Source: Butyrivibrio sp. INlla14 (GTDB lineage Bacteria > Bacillota > Clostridia > Lachnospirales > Lachnospiraceae). From it: a stretch of DNA of 64,000 bases. Below the pieces are notes generated by a model that searched no databases, was not told where the DNA came from, and saw nothing but the letters and a program-made list of their open reading frames with translations. Shown piece after piece: positions 58,450 through 64,000 of this stretch (position 1 is its first letter; the number at the start of each line of letters is the position of its first letter). A program made the translations under genes and the position numbers. The stretch spans positions 25,845 through 89,844 of the forward strand of contig NZ_FMVS01000006.1 of NCBI RefSeq assembly GCF_900102515.1, read 5' to 3'.

Positions 58450-60708
58450 ATGACTTCATGCGAGTATGCAAACATAATAATAGACATATCCCATGAAAAG
58501 GTCGACAGACTGTTTCAGTACAGGATTCCGGAGAGGCTACGAGATAGGATAGAAGTAGGCTCTCCTGTTGACGTGCCATTCGGAAGAGGAAACACTTTGA
58601 GAAAGGGCTATGTTCTGGAACTTACTGATGAAGCAAACTGGGATCCGGCCAAGATAAAGGAAATTGTAAGTATCCCTGAAGATAACCTGTCAGCAGAGGA
58701 TATTTCAATAAAGCTCGCAGCCTGGATGAAGAGATACTACGGATCCACTATGATCGCAGCTCTCAAGACTGTTATCCCGGCTACCAAGAAGATGGATAAA
58801 AAGGTGAGAAAGTTTGTTTCTCTTAGGATGAATCTGAGGGAAGCAACTGAGTATTACCACGAATGCGTAGCTAAAAAGCAAAAGGCCAGAGAGAGGATCA
58901 TGGCTGAAATCCTTGCTACGCCGGAGGATAAGATTCCCTATGAGCTTATAACCAATAAGCTCCACGTTACGGCAGCTACTTTAAAGAGTCTTGCCGATAA
59001 GGGAATTCTAAGGATTGAAGAAGAGGAGTACTACAGGAAACCTGTTGCAGGCGATTCTTCAAGATATGGCGAGAAGGTTTTAAGTAGTGAACAGCAGGGA
59101 ATAGTTGACAGTGTAATATCAGATATGGACCAGGGTAAAAGAGATACCTATCTTATCCACGGTATCACCGGAAGCGGCAAGACTGAGGTCTATATTGCGC
59201 TTATAGATGAAGTAATAAAACGGGGTAAGCAGGCTATAGTTCTTATCCCTGAAATAGCGCTTACTTACCAGACTCTTATGAGATTTTACAGGCACTTTGG
59301 TGACAGAGTATCAGTTATGAATTCAAGTCTCTCCCCAGGTGAAAAATTTGATCAGATGGAGAGAGCAAGAACTGGTGATATAGATATCATTATTGGCCCC
59401 AGATCAGCTCTTTTTACACCATTTCCAAACACCGGGATAATAATTATAGATGAGGAGCATGAATCCAGTTACAAGAGTGAGTCCATGCCTAAATATCATG
59501 CAAGAGAGGCAGCTATAGAGCTTGCCAAACTTGTGCCAGAAGGAGCAAGTGTTGTCCTGGGCTCAGCTACTCCATCTCTTGAGTCCTACTATAGAGCCAA
59601 GAACGGGCAGTATCATTTATTTGAGCTAAAGAGACGACTAACAGGTGGAACTCTTCCAGAAGTTGAAATTGCGGACCTTAGGGAAGAATTAAGAACCGGA
59701 AACAGATCTATTTTTTCCAGAAGACTTCAGGAACTTATGGAGGATAGGCTCTCAAAGGGCGAGCAGGCAATGCTGTTCATAAATAGAAGGGGCCTTGCTG
59801 GCTTTGTATCCTGTAGATCCTGCGGACATGTGTTTAAATGTCCTCACTGCGATGTCTCTTTGTCGGAGCACAGAGGAGGCAAGCTGGTGTGTCACTATTG
59901 CGGCTACGAGGAGCCTATGAGGAAGATCTGTCCCAAGTGCGGATCTAAATATGTTTCATCCTTTAGAGCTGGTACCCAGCAGATAGAGGACGAGGTAAAG
60001 AAATTCTGGCCCCAGGCCAGGGTACTTAGGATGGATGCTGATACCACAAGGACTAAGGGAAGCTATGATAAGATTCTTTCTGCTTTTGCATCTAAAGAGG
60101 CAGATGTGCTTGTGGGAACCCAGATGATAGTAAAAGGTCACGATTTCCCGGATGTTACTCTTGTGGGTATTCTTGCTGCAGACATGTCTTTATATGCAAG
60201 CGACTATAGAGCCAGCGAGCGAACCTTCCAGCTTATAACTCAGGCTGCTGGAAGAGCAGGACGCGGGGAAAAGGAAGGAAACGTGGTAATCCAGACCTAT
60301 GACCCGGAGCATTATGCGATTGTTGCTGCTTCCAAACAAGACTACGAGGGCTTTTACGAGGAAGAGATTGCCTACAGGGATTTGCTACGCTACCCGCCAA
60401 TAGCTCATATGATGTCTGTGCAGATAATGAGCAGCGACGAGGATAAAGGCATGCAATTTGCCACCAGACTTCGCGCTATCATGGAGCAACAAGGGCAAAA
60501 AGGCGTAGTCTTTATCGGGCCTGCTGCGGCAGCCATTGGCAAGATAAATGATGTTTACAGAATGGCAGTTTATGTTAAAATGGATGACTATCAAGGACTT
60601 ATTACTTACAAAGATTTGCTTGAAAAATATATCAGAGGCCTTGAGGACATTGGCCAGATGAAAGGCATATCCGTTCAGTTTGATTTTGACCCGGTGAATG
60701 GATTCTGA
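58450..60708 (+). CDS. priA: Primosomal protein N', replication restart helicase PriA
   Basis: Restarts stalled replication forks by loading DnaB. 752 residues: N-terminal 3'-DNA-binding domain (YANIIIDISHEKVDRLFQYRIP), winged-helix, then helicase core with GITGSGKTEVY (about 237-247), IIDEEHESSYK (DEEH box), GSATPSLES, and the zinc-binding region CRSCGHVFKCPHCDVSL / CHYCGY / KICPKCGS, followed by GTQMIVKGHDFPDVTLVG and QAAGRAGRG. Starts 78 nt after murE and leads the def-fmt-rsmB group, as in other Firmicutes. Confidence 0.94.
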   Translation: MTSCEYANIIIDISHEKVDRLFQYRIPERLRDRIEVGSPVDVPFGRGNTLRKGYVLELTDEANWDPAKIKEIVSIPEDNLSAEDISIKLAAWMKRYYGSTMIAALKTVIPATKKMDKKVRKFVSLRMNLREATEYYHECVAKKQKARERIMAEILATPEDKIPYELITNKLHVTAATLKSLADKGILRIEEEEYYRKPVAGDSSRYGEKVLSSEQQGIVDSVISDMDQGKRDTYLIHGITGSGKTEVYIALIDEVIKRGKQAIVLIPEIALTYQTLMRFYRHFGDRVSVMNSSLSPGEKFDQMERARTGDIDIIIGPRSALFTPFPNTGIIIIDEEHESSYKSESMPKYHAREAAIELAKLVPEGASVVLGSATPSLESYYRAKNGQYHLFELKRRLTGGTLPEVEIADLREELRTGNRSIFSRRLQELMEDRLSKGEQAMLFINRRGLAGFVSCRSCGHVFKCPHCDVSLSEHRGGKLVCHYCGYEEPMRKICPKCGSKYVSSFRAGTQQIEDEVKKFWPQARVLRMDADTTRTKGSYDKILSAFASKEADVLVGTQMIVKGHDFPDVTLVGILAADMSLYASDYRASERTFQLITQAAGRAGRGEKEGNVVIQTYDPEHYAIVAASKQDYEGFYEEEIAYRDLLRYPPIAHMMSVQIMSSDEDKGMQFATRLRAIMEQQGQKGVVFIGPAAAAIGKINDVYRMAVYVKMDDYQGLITYKDLLEKYIRGLEDIGQMKGISVQFDFDPVNGF

Positions 60709-60842
60709 TCTTGGGCCAGATGTCAAAATTTTCTTTTGGTACCTACATCATGTTATACTATGTAATAAATAAGTGTGTGTTCAGAATAAAACCAAAAAAG
60801 AAACAAAAACAATAGCAATAAATAATGAGGAGAAAGAAATAA

Positions 60843-61337
60843 ATGGCACTTAGAACAATAAGAGAATATGGTGATGATGTCCTTGCCAAGAACTGCAAGG
60901 AAGTTAAAGAGATAACACCTAGAATAAGAGAACTTGTGGCAGACATGTTTGAGACAATGTATGAGGCAAATGGTGTAGGCCTTGCTGCTCCACAGGTTGG
61001 AATTTTAAAGAGAATATTTGTTATTGACTGCACTGGCGAAGATCCAATGGTATTCATCAATCCTGAAATTCTTGAGACTAGTGGTGAGCAGACTGGTTAT
61101 GAGGGATGTCTTTCAGTTCCAGGCAAGTCAGGAATTGTAACTCGACCTAATTATGTAAAGGCTAAGGCAATGGATCTTGATGGAAATGAGTTTGTCGTTG
61201 AAGGCGAGGAACTGATGGCAAGAGCAATCCTTCATGAGAATGACCACCTTAATGGCCATATGTATGTTGAGAAGGTTGAAGGTGACCTTGTGGACAACGA
61301 GGAGCTTATGGCTGACGCAGAAGAGGAAGAAGAATAA
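60843..61337 (+). CDS. def: Peptide deformylase
   Basis: Removes the formyl group from nascent proteins. 164 residues with the three metal-site motifs: GVGLAAPQVG, EGCLSVPG (metal Cys) and HENDHLNGH (HExDH, the two metal His and catalytic Glu). A short acidic tail (DAEEEEE) ends it. RBS GAGGAGAAAG lies directly before the start. Followed by fmt, its functional partner: Fmt adds the formyl group to initiator tRNA and Def removes it. Confidence 0.95.
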   Translation: MALRTIREYGDDVLAKNCKEVKEITPRIRELVADMFETMYEANGVGLAAPQVGILKRIFVIDCTGEDPMVFINPEILETSGEQTGYEGCLSVPGKSGIVTRPNYVKAKAMDLDGNEFVVEGEELMARAILHENDHLNGHMYVEKVEGDLVDNEELMADAEEEEE

Positions 61338-61363
61338 ATTAAAAACTGAAAGGCAGTTGTTAC

Positions 61364-62356
61364 ATGAAGATAGTTTTTATGGGCACCCCGGATTTTGCCA
61401 GGGCTGCACTTGAAAAGATAATAGAAGCTGGTCATGAGGTGCTACTTGTGGTGACTCAGCCAGATAAGCCCAAGGGCAGGAGTGGTGAACTTCAGATTTC
61501 TGATGTTAAGGCCTGCGCTCTTGAGCACAACATACCTGTTTTTCAGCCAGTCAGGATAAAGCTTCCTGAAAATGTGGCTGAACTTAAAAAGTACGATGCA
61601 GATATTTACGTGGTTGCTGCCTTTGGACAGATCCTTTCACAGGAAATCCTTGATATACCAAGGCTTGGATGCGTCAATATCCATGCATCCCTCCTTCCTG
61701 AGTACAGAGGAGCTGCTCCTATTCAGCAGTCCATCATAGATGGCAAGAAGGAAACTGGAGTTACAATCATGCAGATGGCTGCTGGAATGGACACCGGAGA
61801 TATCCTGATCCAGAGAACAATTCCTATAACAGAGGATGAGACTGGCGGCGGATTATTTGATAAACTTGCTGTTCTGGGCGGAGAGCTTATAGTTGATGCC
61901 CTTCCTAAGATTGAGAAAGGCGAGCTTACACCTGTTCCTCAGGATGAAGAAAAGGCTACAAAATGTGGAAAACTCAGCAAGGACATGGGCAAAATTGACT
62001 TTTCCAAGGATGCTGAAACTATCCGCAATCTTGTAAGAGGCCTTGATCCATGGCCTTCTGCTTTTACAAAGCTTGGGGGCAAGACTTTTAAGATCTGGAA
62101 AGCGAAGACTCTTTTGACCTCTGAGTTTGACAAGATGGTAAAAGAGATAGCTGATTCTAAGGATGATGTTAGAACAGCACTCATAGAGAAAAATGAAACC
62201 GGCTCTGTTGCAGCAGTTCTTAAGGATTCTTTTGTTGTCCTTACTGGAGGGGATTTCCTTCAGATATTCGAGGTTCAGCTTGAGGGTAAAAAGAGGATGG
62301 CAGTAAAAGACTTCCTCCTTGGTTACAAGCTGGAAGTTGGGCTAAAGCTTGGATGA
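61364..62356 (+). CDS. fmt: Methionyl-tRNA formyltransferase
   Basis: Formylates Met-tRNA(fMet) with 10-formyltetrahydrofolate. 330 residues: MKIVFMGTPDFARAALEKII, YVVAAFGQILSQEILDIPRLGCVNIHASLLPEYRGAAPIQQSIIDG (catalytic Asn-His-Asp set), ETGVTIMQMAAGMDTGDIL, and a C-terminal OB-like domain from about 205 that carries a charged insertion (VKEIADSKDDVRTALIEKNE). Starts 26 nt after def. Confidence 0.95.
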   Translation: MKIVFMGTPDFARAALEKIIEAGHEVLLVVTQPDKPKGRSGELQISDVKACALEHNIPVFQPVRIKLPENVAELKKYDADIYVVAAFGQILSQEILDIPRLGCVNIHASLLPEYRGAAPIQQSIIDGKKETGVTIMQMAAGMDTGDILIQRTIPITEDETGGGLFDKLAVLGGELIVDALPKIEKGELTPVPQDEEKATKCGKLSKDMGKIDFSKDAETIRNLVRGLDPWPSAFTKLGGKTFKIWKAKTLLTSEFDKMVKEIADSKDDVRTALIEKNETGSVAAVLKDSFVVLTGGDFLQIFEVQLEGKKRMAVKDFLLGYKLEVGLKLG

Positions 62357-62386
62357 TAATTTCTTTCGGGGGGAAGAAGGATTTAA

Positions 62387-63739
62387 ATGGTAAATATTAG
62401 AGAGATAATTCTTAATATACTGATAGAATATGACAGGGATGGCAATAGAAAGCCATCCCTTTTAAAGGACACCCTGGAAAAGTATGACTACCTTGAGACA
62501 AGAGATAAGTCTTTTATCAAGAGAGTCACTGAAGGATGTCTTGAGAGAAACATACAGATAGACTACATACTTGATTCTTTTTCAAAGACACCATGTAGCA
62601 AGATGCAGCCACTTATCAGGAGTCTTATGAGAATGAGCTGTTACCAGATCATGTTCATGGATTCAGTGCCAGACAGTGCTGCCTGTAATGAAGCTGTGAA
62701 GATAGCTGGCAAGCACAAATTTACTGGACTTAAGGGCTTTGTAAATGGAGTTCTTCGAAATATTTCCAGAAATAAGGACAAGATCCAGTATCCGGACAAG
62801 TCAGAGGAAGGCGGCATCAGATATCTTTCTGTGATGTATTCAATGCCTGAGTGGCTCTGCGAGATGTGGGTTGCAAGATACGGCTTTGATAAGACAGAGG
62901 GAATGCTTAAGTTCTTTTTGGACCCAAGGCCTACTACAGTCCGTGTTACCAGGGGGCTTCCCCAGAGCAAGGACGTAGAGGAAGTAGTAAAAGAGTTGAC
63001 GGATGCAGGAATTAGTGTTAAAGTCAATTCTCTTTTGCCATATGCTCTTGAACTTGAAAAGACTGACAACATCCGCTATGCGCCTGGATTTAAAGAAGGA
63101 GAATACATTATTCAGGATGTAAGCTCCATGCTGGTAATGGAAATCGCATCCCCGCAGAACAGGCAGACTGTTGTGGATGTGTGCGCAGCTCCAGGCGGAA
63201 AGAGCATGCATGCTGCAGAACTTGTTTTCCCGGATGGCAAGGTGTTTTCAAGGGACGTATCGGAACGCAAGATTGAACTTATTGAAGAAAATGCCGAGAG
63301 ACTGGGTCTTAGCAATATTAACACAAAGGTTCACGATGCAAGACTTCATGATGGAGAGTTAAAGAACGCAGCAGATGTCCTTCTTTTGGACCTTCCCTGC
63401 TCTGGCCTTGGAATTTTGGGACGCAAGAATGACATTAAGCACAATATAAAGAGACAGAGCCTTGAGGAATTATCAAAGCTCCAGTGGGAAATCATCAAAT
63501 CCTCCTGGGATTATGTGAAGGTTGGAGGAACACTCATTTATTCGACCTGCACTGTTAACAGCCAGGAGAATGAAGAAATGGTTAAGAGAATCTGCGATGA
63601 ACTGCCTTTCCAGCTGGTTGATATCACAGATAATCTGCCAGAACCTCTTAAGAAGAGCGCCAAAAAGGGTTATATCCAGCTGATCCCTGGTGAATTCGGA
63701 ACAGACGGATTCTTTATCGCAAAGCTAAAACGTATATAG
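62387..63739 (+). CDS. rsmB: 16S rRNA (cytosine-C5) methyltransferase RsmB
   Basis: Methylates a cytosine near the decoding end of 16S rRNA. 450 residues: N-terminal NusB-like domain (about 1-150; YDYLETRDKSFIKRVTEGCLERNIQIDYIL), then the Rossmann methyltransferase with VDVCAAPGGKSMHAAEL, DLPCSGLGILGRKNDIKHN (catalytic Cys in PCSG) and STCTVNSQENEEMV (second catalytic Cys in TCT). RBS GGGGGGAAGAAGG upstream. The stop codon (63737-63739) runs into the first hairpin of the tail region. Confidence 0.94.
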   Translation: MVNIREIILNILIEYDRDGNRKPSLLKDTLEKYDYLETRDKSFIKRVTEGCLERNIQIDYILDSFSKTPCSKMQPLIRSLMRMSCYQIMFMDSVPDSAACNEAVKIAGKHKFTGLKGFVNGVLRNISRNKDKIQYPDKSEEGGIRYLSVMYSMPEWLCEMWVARYGFDKTEGMLKFFLDPRPTTVRVTRGLPQSKDVEEVVKELTDAGISVKVNSLLPYALELEKTDNIRYAPGFKEGEYIIQDVSSMLVMEIASPQNRQTVVDVCAAPGGKSMHAAELVFPDGKVFSRDVSERKIELIEENAERLGLSNINTKVHDARLHDGELKNAADVLLLDLPCSGLGILGRKNDIKHNIKRQSLEELSKLQWEIIKSSWDYVKVGGTLIYSTCTVNSQENEEMVKRICDELPFQLVDITDNLPEPLKKSAKKGYIQLIPGEFGTDGFFIAKLKRI

Positions 63740-63796
63740 GTCTTCAAAGTCATATGTTGATGTGCTTGCACATAGCAACATATGACCTTGAAGACC
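63739..63796 (+). repeat. 58-nt near-perfect hairpin after rsmB
   Basis: The arm at 63739-63765 pairs with 63768-63796: GGTCTTCAA/TTGAAGACC, GTCATATGTTG/CAACATATGAC and TGTGC/GCACA, with one mismatch and one small bulge. No T-run follows. This is much longer than a normal terminator. Confidence 0.9.
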
Positions 63797-63799
63797 GAA

Positions 63800-63857
63800 C
63801 GAACATGAGGAAAAAAGATATACGAATGAAATGAGTATATCGATTTCCGAATGTTCG
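63800..63857 (+). repeat. Second long stem-loop in the tail region
   Basis: A nested stem: CGAACAT/ATGTTCG (63800-63806 / 63851-63857), GGAAA/TTTCC inside it, and GATATAC/GTATATC (63817-63823 / 63835-63841) around an 11-nt loop. Small internal loops separate the segments. It starts 3 nt after the first hairpin. Confidence 0.8.
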
Positions 63858-63859
63858 TA

Positions 63860-63887
63860 GCATGGCGAGAACGAAGAGGAGCCATGC
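63860..63887 (+). repeat. Third stem-loop in the tail region
   Basis: GCATGGC (63860-63866) pairs with GCCATGC (63881-63887) around a purine-rich 14-nt loop (GAGAACGAAGAGGA). It is directly followed by the palindrome CGTATATACG (63887-63896). Confidence 0.7.
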
Positions 63888-63904
63888 GTATATACGTTGG
63901 ACAC

Positions 63905-63932
63905 AAAGTCATATGTTTATGTGCTTGCACAT
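63905..63932 (+). repeat. Second copy of the first hairpin's left arm and loop
   Basis: This 28-bp stretch matches 63746-63773 with one mismatch (AAAGTCATATGTTTATGTGC against ...GTTGATGTGC, then TTGCACAT). It keeps the inner ATGTGC-TT-GCACAT stem but lacks the long right arm. The remainder to 64000 contains no gene that can be supported. Confidence 0.8.
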
Positions 63933-64000
63933 GAGAATTGAGCTAGATACACGCGGATTTGTAATCTAAAGAGAATAGCATGTACTATGCTTGATGGGAA

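Noticed and set aside
63746..63932. Two copies of a 28-bp repeat as a possible CRISPR end
   Set aside because: Only two copies, and the spacing sequence is itself made of large stem-loops; no cas gene is near.
1..64000. tRNA or rRNA genes
   Set aside because: No cloverleaf with a terminal acceptor stem or TTCGAATC-type T-loop was recognised in the intergenic spaces, and no rRNA-like stretch is present.

Overview
The window looks like a chromosomal segment of a rumen or gut Lachnospiraceae bacterium, most likely Butyrivibrio or Pseudobutyrivibrio. This is inferred from gene content and style. It carries a complete Rnf complex (rnfCDGEAB), a SCIFF peptide with its radical-SAM maturase next to a fused secDF, a multi-modular secreted galactanase with choline-binding-type repeats, a meso-DAP-type MurE (DNPR motif), and Firmicutes-like AGGAGG ribosome binding sites with several TTG starts. 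No rRNA, tRNA, CRISPR array, transposase or prophage gene was seen. The segment reads as core chromosome with a plant-glycan locus.

Layout. 0.1-3.2 kb: secreted GH53 endo-galactanase. 3.3-8.9 kb: TetR and RpiR regulators, a BaiN/HI0933-like flavoprotein, cmk, ispH and rpsA. 9.1-10.7 kb: cheR, then a small membrane protein paired with a UBA/DUF4342 protein. 10.75-11.39 kb: a gene-free, roughly 636-bp imperfect palindrome, the most unusual object here. 11.5-13.8 kb: rhodanese-TtcA-like fusion and a convergent YprB-type RNase H-fold protein. 14.1-20.3 kb: rnfCDGEAB plus a NusG-II protein and a Gx transporter. 20.6-26.0 kb: an anchored coiled-coil/Cys-His protein, two CobW-type GTPases (one very His-rich, one fused to a DUF1980-like domain) and a CmpB-type membrane protein. 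26.1-30.3 kb: rpsT (minus), lepA, hemW, yfbR. 30.4-34.3 kb: orphan pilT-like ATPase and convergent comM-dprA.

34.3-41.8 kb is a galacto-oligosaccharide locus: a 450-bp regulatory region full of palindromes, a solute-binding lipoprotein, two permeases, a LacI regulator and a GH35 beta-galactosidase. With the GH53 enzyme at the left edge it forms a plausible galactan pathway: outside cleavage, ABC import, internal beta-galactosidase. The two parts share a TTGCGC/GCGCAA palindrome in their promoter regions. 41.9-46.1 kb: a small hypothetical and two tandem membrane GGDEF/EAL-type proteins, the first degenerate and the second with an intact EAL site. 46.2-49.8 kb: hisS, rhaM, a HAD phosphatase and a CBS/CNNM protein. 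49.9-53.9 kb: scfA-scfB-secDF. 54-64 kb: DUF2798-like membrane protein (minus), recJ, murE, priA, def, fmt and rsmB, ending in a gene-free tail of strong tandem hairpins.

All calls come from reading the sequence and from recognition of family motifs; no database search was run. Start codons were moved from the longest open frame where a ribosome binding site and family N-terminus supported it.
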